64,000 nt of DNA from Sphaerisporangium corydalis (lineage in GTDB: Bacteria > Actinomycetota > Actinomycetes > Streptosporangiales > Streptosporangiaceae). The translations under genes were made by a program, and so were the position numbers. A model generated the notes under the pieces. The model did no database searches and was not told the DNA's origin. It saw only the letters and a list, made by a program, of their open reading frames with translations. The stretch is from the NCBI RefSeq assembly GCF_025506355.1, contig NZ_JANZYP010000003.1:186001-250000 (forward strand), given 5' to 3'. This document shows positions 16,418-25,012 of the stretch, one piece after another. Position 1 is the first letter of the stretch. Every line of letters starts with the position of its first letter.

Positions 16418-17140
16418 ATGCTGTCCCTGACCCATCGGCACGAGGACGGCGCCCGGCTGGCGTCGCTGCTGTGGCACTTCGGCCCCGGGTGGCGGATGAT
16501 CTCCTCGGCGATGGTCGGCGGCGGCATCGGGCCCGGGGAATGGGTGCTTAACGCGCAGGTCGTGGGGGCGTACTCGCGGATGGACCCGATCGAGCACCTA
16601 CGGGAACTCGCGCCTGGCGGGCCGGGGGTGGGGATGATGACTGCCGCCTCGGTCGCGCACTACACCCGGGCGGGGGACGCGGGCGTGGAGGCGGTCGCGA
16701 CGGTGGGGTTGCGGGTGCCGACGCTGGCGGCCCTTCCCGAGGGGGTGCCTGATCGTGAGCTCTGGCCCGCTGTGCGGGATCGTGCGGCGGGACGGTCCGT
16801 GCCTCCTGATCGGGTGGTTTCCGGGGGGCGGGTCGCTTTTCCGGCTCCTGGGACGATCAACATCATCGTGTCCGTTCCCGTCGCCATGTGCGACGCCGCG
16901 CTGGTCAATACGGTGATGACGGTGACCGAGGCCAAGTCCCAGGCGCTGGCCGAGGCCGGTTACGCGTGCACGGGGACCGCTTCGGATGCCGTGTGTGTGG
17001 CCGTGCGCGCCGAGGGGCCCGAGGAGCTGTTCGGCGGGCCGAGGTCGACGTGGGGTGCTCGCATCGCGCGGGCCGTCCATGGGTCCGTTCTCAGCGGGGC
17101 CCGCGCCTGGGAGAGGGCCACGGGGACCGTCCAGGGCTGA
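16418..17140 (+). CDS. cbiZ: Adenosylcobinamide amidohydrolase
   Basis: A 240-residue CbiZ-family protein that removes the aminopropanol side chain from adenosylcobinamide (and pseudo-B12), feeding adenosylcobyric acid back into B12 synthesis. Diagnostic segments are ISSAMVGGGIG, MMTAASVAHYT, APGTINIIVSVPV, AKSQALAEAGY and TASDAVCVA. It lies 113 bp after btuD in the same direction, so the riboswitch-controlled unit probably includes it. Its presence shows the strain scavenges foreign corrinoids and remodels the lower ligand. Confidence 0.93.
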   Translation: MLSLTHRHEDGARLASLLWHFGPGWRMISSAMVGGGIGPGEWVLNAQVVGAYSRMDPIEHLRELAPGGPGVGMMTAASVAHYTRAGDAGVEAVATVGLRVPTLAALPEGVPDRELWPAVRDRAAGRSVPPDRVVSGGRVAFPAPGTINIIVSVPVAMCDAALVNTVMTVTEAKSQALAEAGYACTGTASDAVCVAVRAEGPEELFGGPRSTWGARIARAVHGSVLSGARAWERATGTVQG

Positions 17141-17368
17141 TTGGTTTCCGCCTGTTCTGGGCGTTTGGCGTCGTGCTTTATGCGGCTTTGTGTGGCTTTG
17201 TCGCCGGGTCGTGTCCTCCTCTCGTATCGGTGCCGACAGGCCGTTGGTCGTGCTGACGACGATGGTCCGCGCGGCGGCCGTGTGCGGGTCTTCGAAAGTA
17301 TTTTCTGGAAGGCGGGGGGAGGGGCGGTTATTGTCGGTGGTCGTTCGTATGCTCTGGGTAGTTGTTCG

Positions 17369-19474
17369 ATGGCGGGTGATCGGGGGTGTCTGGGCGTGGC
17401 CGTCGCGCGTACGAGGACCGTTGCTGGGGCCGACCGTGGCGTTGCCGCGTGCCAGGGGGCTGCCGAGGGGGTTCAGGCCGGTTCCGTTAAGGCACGCGGG
17501 CGCGATGGCGGTCCCGGTCGGCGCCGGGGAGCCGGGTCGGTGGTCGGCGGAACACCGGGGCCCGACGGTCTGCCGGGCGCCTCGCCTGGGGGTGACTGGC
17601 TTGACGAGCCGGACGCCGGCTTGTTGAGTCCGGGTTCGCCGGGGCCGGATCTGCCGAGTGGTGAAGGGCTGGGTGCCGGGCTGTCGGGGGCCGACCTGGC
17701 GGCGGCTCTGGAGGGGCTCGACGTCGGCGCTCTGCCTCGCGGCGCGCTGGTCGATCTGCTGGTGTCCTGGCGCCGGCTCGGATCCTGGGTGAAGGCGCGC
17801 GAGCTTGAGCTGGTGAACGTCCTGGCCGAGCGGTACAGCTCTGACGAGCGTTTCAGCAGTGACTGGTTGTTCTGGTTGCACTCGGAGATCGCGCTGGGAA
17901 TGACGCTGACCGAATGGTCGGCGGCGACCCTGATCGAGACCGCCGCGACCCTGCGCGACCGGCTCCCCGGCACGATGGAGTTCCTGCGGGCCGGGGTGCT
18001 GGACGAGCCACGCGCGCGGGTCATGGTCGAGGGGGTCAAGGGCCTGTCGGACGCGGCCTGCCACCGCGTCGAGGACGCCATCCTCGACCAGGCTCAGGAC
18101 CTGACGACGGGCCAGTTGCGGGCCTTGGTCGCGGCCACGGTCAACCAAGTGGCGGCCGGTGAGGCACGGGCGCGGCGCGAGTGCTCGGAGCGGTCCCGGC
18201 GGCTGGAGCTGCGAAACGACGGCCAGGGCACCGCCGAGATCTTCGGACTCGGCCTCCCCGCCGGGCCGGCGACCGCCGCCTACAACCGGGTGAACGCGAT
18301 CGCGCGCGCGGCGAAACGTGCCGGCGACGCGCGGACGACCGATCAGCTCCGGTCGGACGTCTTCCTGGCGCTTCAGCTCGGCCTGATCGGCCCTGGGACC
18401 AGCACCGTTCCTGATTCGGTGGCGCTCGCGGACGTGCGTGGCGACCGTTCCGACGGGGTCGCTGCGGCGCCCGTATGCGATGCCGTCTCTGATGTCAGCC
18501 GGGTGGACTTGCCGTTGCGGGCTCACGACGCTGTTCCGGTCACAGGCTCGGGGGAGGCGGGGCCCATGGCCTCCTCGCCGCGCGGCCCAGATGAACGGCA
18601 TGCGGTGAGCAGCGTGGTGACCGCCATGACGAAGAGATCAGGCCATCGGCCGCCGCCTGACGATTCCGGCGGGCGTCGGACAGAGGCGTCCAGCGGGTCG
18701 GGCGGGGCCGGGATCGTCGGCGGGGTCGGGGATTTCGGCGTTGGTGGTCGAGGCGCGGGTGGCCGTCCAGGGCTCATCTGGACCGGCGATCCCGAGGACG
18801 AGGCCATTCCCTACCAGGCGCCGCCCGAGTACGACAGCGACATTCCCGCACCTGACGAACCTCAGTACGCGCACCAAGACGCGTACGCCGACGACCTTCC
18901 GTGGATCGGTGACACCCTCCAGGCCGGGGTACCGGCGGCGGAGGGGCTGCTGGCCGCGGCCGCACGCTATGTGGGAGCGCCTCATCTGGTCATCGGGCTC
19001 CAGACGTTGCTCGGCCTGTCCGAGGCACCGGCCGAGTTGGGGCGCTACGGATCACTGGTCGCCGACATTGCCCGGCAGATCGCCGACACGACTCTCCGGA
19101 CCGGCGTCAAGCTCTGCTGGACCGTCCTCGCCGATGATGGACAGGCCCTCCACCACGGACAAAGCAGGTACAAACCCAGCGAAAAGCTTCGCGAGCTCGT
19201 CAATGCGCGAGATCGGACCTGCCGATTTCCGCGATGTCGCAGAGCCGCCGCCCACTGCGATATCGACCACACCCTGGCCCACGACCAGGGCGGTCCAACA
19301 TGCCTGTGCAACCTGGCCCCGCTGTGCAGACGTCACCATCGGCTGAAGCAGGCCGAGGGCTGGTCCCTGATTCCCCTCGAAACAGGCGTACTGGCCTGGA
19401 CCACGCCCTCGGGCCATGTCCACGTCGTCCGCTCCGACGGTTATGGCAACGTCGTCGCGGTGGCCGATGGCTGA
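17369..19474 (+). CDS. DUF222 (13E12-type) protein with C-terminal HNH nuclease domain
   Basis: A DUF222/13E12-family protein with an N-terminal helical region (KARELELVNVLAERY, then ETAATLRDRLPGTMEFLRAG and ARVMVEGVKGLSDAACHRV), a long low-complexity middle, and an HNH domain (CRFPRCRRAAAHCDIDH, LCNLAPLCRRHHRLK) with the zinc-binding Cys pairs and catalytic His. These multi-copy actinobacterial proteins are thought to be nucleases of mobile origin; their target is not known. The start is unsure: an open frame reaches back to a TTG at 17141, and the ATG at 17369 is chosen because the first ~75 residues look non-conserved. Codon use in the 5' part is less GC-biased than in the neighbours, hinting at acquisition. 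Confidence 0.85.
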   Translation: MAGDRGCLGVAVARTRTVAGADRGVAACQGAAEGVQAGSVKARGRDGGPGRRRGAGSVVGGTPGPDGLPGASPGGDWLDEPDAGLLSPGSPGPDLPSGEGLGAGLSGADLAAALEGLDVGALPRGALVDLLVSWRRLGSWVKARELELVNVLAERYSSDERFSSDWLFWLHSEIALGMTLTEWSAATLIETAATLRDRLPGTMEFLRAGVLDEPRARVMVEGVKGLSDAACHRVEDAILDQAQDLTTGQLRALVAATVNQVAAGEARARRECSERSRRLELRNDGQGTAEIFGLGLPAGPATAAYNRVNAIARAAKRAGDARTTDQLRSDVFLALQLGLIGPGTSTVPDSVALADVRGDRSDGVAAAPVCDAVSDVSRVDLPLRAHDAVPVTGSGEAGPMASSPRGPDERHAVSSVVTAMTKRSGHRPPPDDSGGRRTEASSGSGGAGIVGGVGDFGVGGRGAGGRPGLIWTGDPEDEAIPYQAPPEYDSDIPAPDEPQYAHQDAYADDLPWIGDTLQAGVPAAEGLLAAAARYVGAPHLVIGLQTLLGLSEAPAELGRYGSLVADIARQIADTTLRTGVKLCWTVLADDGQALHHGQSRYKPSEKLRELVNARDRTCRFPRCRRAAAHCDIDHTLAHDQGGPTCLCNLAPLCRRHHRLKQAEGWSLIPLETGVLAWTTPSGHVHVVRSDGYGNVVAVADG

Positions 19475-19498
19475 ATTCGATCGCACGGGCCCGGGGTT

Positions 19499-20173
19499 CT
19501 AGTTGCCGTGGCTGTGGGCGGGAACGGTCGCGCCTTCGCTCGCCTGGACGAGGACGAAACCCGAGCCCCGGAACGCCAGTTGCATGGCCTCACCGCTTCC
19601 CCGGCCGATGAGGGCTCCCAGCTTGACGGTGCGGTTGACGCCGACCTGCAGGTTCGCGCTCCAGCACACTGCCGCTTGCGCGTCCGCGAAGGTCGGCATG
19701 CGGCTGGTGTCCAGCACCACGGGCGTACCGTGCGCCGTGACCGCGACCCAGCCAGTGCCCCTGATGGTGGTGTTGAACAGGCCGCCCGTCGCCATGCCCG
19801 CACCCTGTACTCGCTGGATGTCCCAGGTCAGTTGCGGGTCGAAGGCCAGCAGGTTGGAGCCGTTGACCGTCAGTGCTTCGTTCTCCAAGTAGAACAGGTG
19901 GACGTCGTCGGCTTCGTGTGCCAGGTACAGCAGGCCCTGTCCTTGCACCCGCATCAACGGCGCGCCTTCGCCGGTCACCATCTTCTTGAGGAAACGACCG
20001 ACGCCACCTGAGCCTTCGTAGTCGAAATTCATCTGGCCCTGGAAGGCGACCATGGACCCTTGCCTGGCGAGCACCTCACCCCGCAGATCGACCCGCAGCA
20101 TCTTGGAGTTCTGCGTGGCGAAGTTGCCGGGAAGCTGTCCCGCGTCCAGGTTGGCGAAGACGGAACTGCGCAT
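19499..20173 (-). CDS. AIM24 family protein
   Basis: A 224-residue AIM24 (DUF124/TIGR00266-like) protein. The family glycine-rich beta segments are visible: QNSKMLRVDLRGEVLARQG, GLLYLAHEADDVHLFYLENE, LTVNGSNLLAFDPQLTWDI and AVTAHGTPVVLD. The double-psi-like fold is widespread but has no settled bacterial function. The ATG at 20173 starts MRSSVFANLD. The longer open frame upstream runs through a repeat region and is not coding. It is convergent with the HNH gene, with only 24 bp between their stops. Confidence 0.88.
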   Translation of the reverse strand: MRSSVFANLDAGQLPGNFATQNSKMLRVDLRGEVLARQGSMVAFQGQMNFDYEGSGGVGRFLKKMVTGEGAPLMRVQGQGLLYLAHEADDVHLFYLENEALTVNGSNLLAFDPQLTWDIQRVQGAGMATGGLFNTTIRGTGWVAVTAHGTPVVLDTSRMPTFADAQAAVCWSANLQVGVNRTVKLGALIGRGSGEAMQLAFRGSGFVLVQASEGATVPAHSHGN

Positions 20174-20296
20174 TTGGGGGAAGATCCCTTTCGTTGGCGT
20201 AAGCCTGCAAGGTGTGTGACGAACCGGCGCATCCCCCAAGTTCCGCATCCGGCCCCGTCGATGACATTCCGCACCTTGCCGATCTGGCCGCAGCCT

Positions 20297-20402
20297 TTCA
20301 CTAGCCCACGACGCGGTCTCACTAGCCCAGGACGCGGCCTCACTTGCTTCCCACGCGGCCCTCTCACTGCTCCTCTCCCCACGCGTCCTCATTCTGCTCC
20401 CC
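20297..20402 (+). repeat. Degenerate ~21-bp tandem repeat upstream of the AIM24 gene
   Basis: About five degenerate units of the type TCACTAGCCCACGACGCGG. The first two are nearly exact 21-mers; later ones degrade and vary in length. They lie 124-229 bp upstream of the AIM24 start. Confidence 0.6.
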
Positions 20403-20580
20403 ACGCCGGCTCGGGAAGCCAGAGGCGGTCATACCCATCGGAGACATCCGTGGTGGCGGCGAGGTTGGCAGGGTAGTGATCAGCGTCAAAGCGGGGCGCT
20501 TTCCCGGACGGAGCACTCCAGGGGATGGATGGCGCATCGAGCGAGGGGGCGCCTAGTCAGTGGACTCCGTCCCAACGTGA

Positions 20581-20730
20581 GCGCCTCTCAACGAGCGCCT
20601 GCCCGAACGTGCGCCTGCCCGAACGGGCGCCTTTCAACGTGCGTCTGCCCGAACAGGCGCCTTTCAACGTGTGCCTGCCGGACAAGCGCCTTTCAATGTG
20701 CGGGCTGCCCGAACGGGCGACTTCTCGAAC
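20581..20730 (+). repeat. Two-module tandem repeat (16-bp and 14-bp modules)
   Basis: Ten contiguous modules of two kinds: GCGCCTGCCCGAACGN (16 bp) and GCGCCTTTCAACGT (14 bp). From 20611 they alternate to give a 30-bp period; the order is B A A B A B A B A B. All begin GCGCCT or a close variant. No unique spacers separate them, so this is not a CRISPR array. It lies in the 639-bp stretch 20174-20812 between the AIM24 start and the hyuB stop, which otherwise holds no gene that I can support. Confidence 0.8.
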
Positions 20731-20812
20731 TGCAACTCTCGTCCCAGGTGTATTTCTGAGAACGGAATGACCGCCGAGGCAGTGAGGGTGAAAGCTTCGT
20801 CTTGTCGCGTCT

Positions 20813-22582
20813 TCACATGGTTTCAACCGGTGAGGATGTCAGGCTGTAGTCGGCTTGGGCGCCGGCATTGGTGATCTTGCCGGATTTGAGGTCGAGGTGG
20901 ATCTCCTCGGCGGGACGGTCCCTGGGGGAGCCGATGCCGCCGCCACCGGTCGTCTCGATGACCAGCGCCTCGCCCGCGTCGAAGCGGACGTTGTTGACCT
21001 TGGAGTTCAGGCGCTCCACCGTGCCGTCGAGGTGGCGTTTGAAGAAGCCGCCGAGCCGGCCCGGCAGCCCGCCCGACCTGCCGGGCGGTGCGCCGCGTAG
21101 CCGGTCGCCGCGCGTGGTGACATGGGCGTCGGCGAGGAATCGGAAGACCGTCCTGGACCCGAGGCCTCCGCGCCACCGCCCCGGCCCGCCGGAGTCGGGG
21201 ATGGTCTCCACCGACTCCACGATCAGCGGGCACCGGGTTTCGACCGGTTCGACCTGCGGTACCGAGTTGCGGCCGATGCCGAAGTGGACGCCCGTTGCGT
21301 CCGGGCCGTCCTTGCCCGCACGCGCGCCGACCCCGCCGAAGTCGTAGGACAGGTGGATCCAGTACGGCGCGGAGCGTGCGGCGATGCTGAAGGGCTGCAG
21401 GATCCCGGAGGCGGCGATGGCCCGGTCCGGCATCGCGTCCGACAGTGCCTGGAAGATCGCCTCCATGGCCGCATAGATCGGTACGAAACGCCCGCCGCAC
21501 GGGTACGGCGAATGCGCATTGAGCAGCGATCCGGGCGGGAGGCGTACCTCGATCGCACGCAGGCACCCGTCGTTCATCGGGATCGTCGGGTCGAGAAAGC
21601 ACCGCACCGCGAACACGGCGGCGGCGAGCGATTGCGACGAGGAGGAGTTGATCGCCGCCGGAACCTGCGGATCGGTCCCCTCGAAGTCGAGCACGATGCC
21701 CGGCACGCGCCCGATGCGTCGCTCGGCGTGGGGTGGGGGCTGGGCGGTGGGTGGGCTGAGGGTGTGCGGGGGTGGGCTGGACACTGGGGGGTTGGGGCCG
21801 ATGATGATGGTGACGCGGACTGTGTGCGGGCGGGTCAGGTCGATGCCGTCGTCGTCGATCGCATATGAAGACGGGTACCTCCCGGGCGGCAACTCGGCGA
21901 GAGCGCCCCTCGTCCGGGTCTCGGTGTAGTCCAGGTAGGCGTCGATGCCTTCGGCCAGCCCGTCCGGGCCGTGTTCGGCGAGCAGGGACTCCATCCGGGT
22001 CGCCGCGACGGCGGTGCCCGCGATCAGGGCCCGGACATCACCGATGACCTTGTCCGGGGTACGGCTGTTGGCCCGCATGATGGCCTCGATCGCGGGCTCC
22101 AGCCCGGCCGCCGTGGCCAGGCGCACGGGCGGGATCTGAAGTCCTTCGAGGAAGATGTCGGTCGCGAGGGGCGCCATCCCACCCGCCGACAGGCCGCCGA
22201 GGTCGGAGACGTGGATCATGGTGGCCGTGAAGTAGGCGGGTCGCCCACCGGAGAAGACGGGCCGGTACACCAGCAGGTCATTGGTGTGCACCCCGCCCCG
22301 GTAGGCGTCGTTCAGGACGAACACCTCGCCCGGCCGCATGGTCGCGGCGGGAATGTCCTTCAGCAGCTCGGGAAGGGCGATCTTCAGGGCCATGCTGTTC
22401 ATGAGCGTCGTGGCCATCGACTGGGCGACCAGCCGGCCGCCGGCGTCGAGGATCGCGGCGGAGGCGTCGGACCCTTCGACGATGAACGTCGAATACGCGG
22501 ACCGCACCACCACGATGCTGGCCTCTTCGGCGGCCACCACCAGCGCGTTCCTCAGCACCTCGGCCGTGATCGACTCGGTCAA
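20813..22582 (-). CDS. hyuB: Hydantoinase B/oxoprolinase family protein (HyuB)
   Basis: A 589-residue HyuB-type subunit of an ATP-dependent hydantoinase, oxoprolinase or acetophenone-carboxylase-like enzyme. Signatures: VVVRSAYSTFIVEGSDASAA, VFVLNDAYRGGVHTNDL, FSGGRPAYFTATMIHVSD and the late GGPGRWRGGLGSR and GGGGIGSPRDRP. The start is a TTG at 22582 that overlaps the hyuA stop as TTGA. An insert of about 30 Pro/Ser-rich residues (from NPPVSSPPPHTLSPP) interrupts the domain near residue 265. With HyuA it forms a two-subunit enzyme that carboxylates or hydrolyses a cyclic amide or ketone; the substrate is unassigned. Confidence 0.9.
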   Translation of the reverse strand: MTESITAEVLRNALVVAAEEASIVVVRSAYSTFIVEGSDASAAILDAGGRLVAQSMATTLMNSMALKIALPELLKDIPAATMRPGEVFVLNDAYRGGVHTNDLLVYRPVFSGGRPAYFTATMIHVSDLGGLSAGGMAPLATDIFLEGLQIPPVRLATAAGLEPAIEAIMRANSRTPDKVIGDVRALIAGTAVAATRMESLLAEHGPDGLAEGIDAYLDYTETRTRGALAELPPGRYPSSYAIDDDGIDLTRPHTVRVTIIIGPNPPVSSPPPHTLSPPTAQPPPHAERRIGRVPGIVLDFEGTDPQVPAAINSSSSQSLAAAVFAVRCFLDPTIPMNDGCLRAIEVRLPPGSLLNAHSPYPCGGRFVPIYAAMEAIFQALSDAMPDRAIAASGILQPFSIAARSAPYWIHLSYDFGGVGARAGKDGPDATGVHFGIGRNSVPQVEPVETRCPLIVESVETIPDSGGPGRWRGGLGSRTVFRFLADAHVTTRGDRLRGAPPGRSGGLPGRLGGFFKRHLDGTVERLNSKVNNVRFDAGEALVIETTGGGGIGSPRDRPAEEIHLDLKSGKITNAGAQADYSLTSSPVETM

Positions 22583-24789
22583 CGCGCACGCTCCAGGATC
22601 ACGGCGCCGGTGCTGGAGAGGACGGCGGTCCAGCCGGGCGGGACGACGATCGTCGCCTCGGCGTCCTCGATGATCGCGGGACCGGGGGTGCGGGGGAGGC
22701 GGTCACGGGTGAGCACCGGCGTGTCGATGAACCCGCCACACTCCGGAAACCACGCGGCCCTGACCCGCCCACGAGGCGTGCCGACCGATCCGCCCCGTAC
22801 CTGCGGTACGTCGACCGATTCGTCCCCCAGCCCTTCGGCCGATCCATCCAATATCTGTGGCGTGTCGCTTGATCCAGCTCGCGACTGTGGATCTGCATGC
22901 CGCTCGTGCGGGGTAACGGCGTGGCCGCGATGGGGCTCGTCAGGAGCCGGTTCGTCGTCGGGGCGGGAGTGGGTGGTCAGGGTGTGGGTGGTCAAGGTGT
23001 GGGGTGGGGTGGTGGCGTGTTGGGTGAGGCGGACGCGGTAGCTCACGACTTCGACCGGCCCCTGCTGCTCAATCCCATAAACCTGCCGATATTTCGCGAC
23101 AAATCGCCCAGCCAACTCCTCCGGCACATCACTCCACGGCACCGTAAGATCATGCGCCTGCCCCAAGAACCGCAGGTCGGCCGAACGCTCCACCGATACC
23201 CCCGGGGACCCGAGCGTGAGCCCCAGGTCCGCCGCCGCCCCCGCCGCCAGCTCCTCGAACACGGCGCCCGGATCCCCGGCCCCGAGCCGGGACAGCACCC
23301 GGTCGGTGGACAGGTCTCCCGCCAGCAGCCCCGCGGCCGACCCCACTCCGCAGTGCGGTGGAACGGTCACCGTGTCGATCCCGAACCGCTCCGCGACCCG
23401 GGCCGCGTGCATCGGCCCCGCCCCGCCGAACGCGACCATCACGAACCCGCGCGGGTCGATGCCCCGCTGCACCGTCACCACGTGCACGGCCGAGCCCATC
23501 GCCGCGTTGGCGATCTCGTGGACGGCGTGCGCCGCCTCGGCCCGCGAGACGCCGAGCGGCCAGGCGAGCCGCTGGTCGACGGCCTTCTCGGCCAGTTCGG
23601 CGAACAGGGAGAGTGTGCCAAGGGACGACGGGTCGAGGTAGCCGAGCACCAGGTTGGCGTCGGTGACGGTGGGTTCGTCCCCGCCCAGGCCGTAGCAGGC
23701 CGGGCCGGGTTCGGACCCCGCCGACCGGGGGCCGACCCGCAGCGCGCCGGCCGCGTCCACCCAGGCGATGCTCCCGCCGCCCGCGCCGACCTCGGCCAGG
23801 TCGATCGCCGGGGTCTTGATCGGTACGCCGGTCCCGGCGCGCCGGCCACCGAAGCTGCCCTTGCCGCCGACGTGGAACTCGTGGGTGATCTCCGGCCGGC
23901 CGTCCCTGATGACGCACGTCTTGGCCGTGGTGCCGCCCATGTCGAACGAGATGATGTCCGGGTGCCCGGTCAGGGCCGCCGCGAGCGCTCCCGCCGCAGG
24001 CCCGGACTCGATCGTGGCGACGGCCCGGCGCGCGGCGAGCTCCGCCGACATGACGCCGCCGGAGGACTCCATGACGTGCACGGGCGCCGTCACCCCGATC
24101 GCGTGCAGCCGTTCACGGAGCCGCCGGAGGTAACGGGCCATCACCGGCCCGACATATGCGGACATGATGGTGGTGGTCGCCCGCTCGTACTCGCGGATCT
24201 CGGGCCACACCTCCGACGAGGTGACCACGTCGGCACCGTCCGGCAGGGTCTCGCGCAGGATCGCGGCGACGCGGGCCTCGTGGGCGGGTTCGGCGTAGGA
24301 GTGCAGCAGGCACACCGCGACCGAGGTGATGCCCTGTGCGGCGATCGACTCCGCGACCCGCAGGACCGCCTCCTCATCCAGCTCCTCCAGGATCTCGCCG
24401 CTCGGGCCGATCCGCTCGGGCACCTCGAAGCAGTCCTCCGGCGCCACCGGCGGCGGGGGCGGGTCGAACCGCAGGTCGTAGCGGTCCTCCTCGACGCGCG
24501 CGTACCGGCCGAGCGGGATGGCGCTGCGGAACCCGCGCGTGGTCACGTACGCGACCCGCTCGCCCTTGCGTTCGAGCACGGCGTTCGTGGCCAGGGTGGT
24601 GGCGTGGACGACCCGGGTGATCTCGGAGGCGGGGACGCCCGCGCGGCCGAGCGCGAGGAGGATCCCGGAGACGATCCCGTCAGTCGGGTCGCCGTGTGTG
24701 CTCAGGACCTTGGCCACGGTCACGGACTCGCCGCTGACGACCACGTCGGTGAAGGTGCCCCCGACGTCGACCCCGATGGCATGGCTCAC
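22579..24789 (-). CDS. hyuA: Hydantoinase/oxoprolinase A family protein (HyuA)
   Basis: A 736-residue ASKHA-fold ATP-dependent subunit. The N-terminal phosphate loop is IGVDVGGTFTDVVV, followed by VVHATTLATNAVLER, the second loop IISFDMGGTTAKTCVI, and GFVMVAFGGAGPMHA. Near residues 605-700 it carries an uncharacteristic, low-complexity insert rich in Thr, His, Asp and Pro, including HTLTTHTLTTH and two DxPQ(I/V) segments, before the domain resumes at AAWFPECGGFIDTPV. The ATG at 24789 lies 22 bp from a palindrome identical to that in the terpene-cluster promoter. Partner and overlap with hyuB are clear; the substrate is unknown. Confidence 0.9.
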   Translation of the reverse strand: MSHAIGVDVGGTFTDVVVSGESVTVAKVLSTHGDPTDGIVSGILLALGRAGVPASEITRVVHATTLATNAVLERKGERVAYVTTRGFRSAIPLGRYARVEEDRYDLRFDPPPPPVAPEDCFEVPERIGPSGEILEELDEEAVLRVAESIAAQGITSVAVCLLHSYAEPAHEARVAAILRETLPDGADVVTSSEVWPEIREYERATTTIMSAYVGPVMARYLRRLRERLHAIGVTAPVHVMESSGGVMSAELAARRAVATIESGPAAGALAAALTGHPDIISFDMGGTTAKTCVIRDGRPEITHEFHVGGKGSFGGRRAGTGVPIKTPAIDLAEVGAGGGSIAWVDAAGALRVGPRSAGSEPGPACYGLGGDEPTVTDANLVLGYLDPSSLGTLSLFAELAEKAVDQRLAWPLGVSRAEAAHAVHEIANAAMGSAVHVVTVQRGIDPRGFVMVAFGGAGPMHAARVAERFGIDTVTVPPHCGVGSAAGLLAGDLSTDRVLSRLGAGDPGAVFEELAAGAAADLGLTLGSPGVSVERSADLRFLGQAHDLTVPWSDVPEELAGRFVAKYRQVYGIEQQGPVEVVSYRVRLTQHATTPPHTLTTHTLTTHSRPDDEPAPDEPHRGHAVTPHERHADPQSRAGSSDTPQILDGSAEGLGDESVDVPQVRGGSVGTPRGRVRAAWFPECGGFIDTPVLTRDRLPRTPGPAIIEDAEATIVVPPGWTAVLSSTGAVILERAR

Positions 24790-24811
24790 GAGCCGCAGAC
24801 TATTACCCGAG

Positions 24812-24821
24812 CAAGCGCTTG
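24812..24821. promoter_or_regulatory. Second copy of the CAAGCGCTTG palindrome, upstream of hyuA
   Basis: The perfect palindrome CAAGCGCTTG, within GAGCAAGCGCTTGTCT, begins 22 bp upstream of the hyuA ATG. The 10-mer is identical to the one at 8342-8351. The position between likely promoter and start fits repression by a TetR-type protein. Confidence 0.5.
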
Positions 24822-25012
24822 TCTACGAACCCGCCGCCGTCCCTGAACCCGTCACGGCGAACCCCCATCCAAACCGAACAAATCCCCACAAATCACTCCA
24901 CGGAACAAATCACCAAGAAACTCGATATGCCCCGAAATCCAGAAAACCAGCCACCCCGAAAATGACCCATCCCCACAACGTCCCCCGACGTCCCCAAAAC
25001 CCCCCCGACCCC

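Noticed and set aside
17294-17307. LexA/SOS box before the HNH gene
   Set aside because: Only the first half (TCGAA) fits the actinobacterial TCGAAC-N4-GTTCGA consensus; three of six second-half positions mismatch, so it is not annotated as a feature.
16598-18601. Long open frame (667 codons) on the minus strand antisense to cbiZ and the HNH gene
   Set aside because: It is Arg/Pro/His-rich with no domain, lacks a ribosome site and lies exactly antisense to two well-supported genes; such shadows are expected at this GC content.
20581-20730. Possible CRISPR array
   Set aside because: The repeated units are contiguous with no unique spacers of regular length, the units are only 14-16 bp, and no cas gene is in the window.
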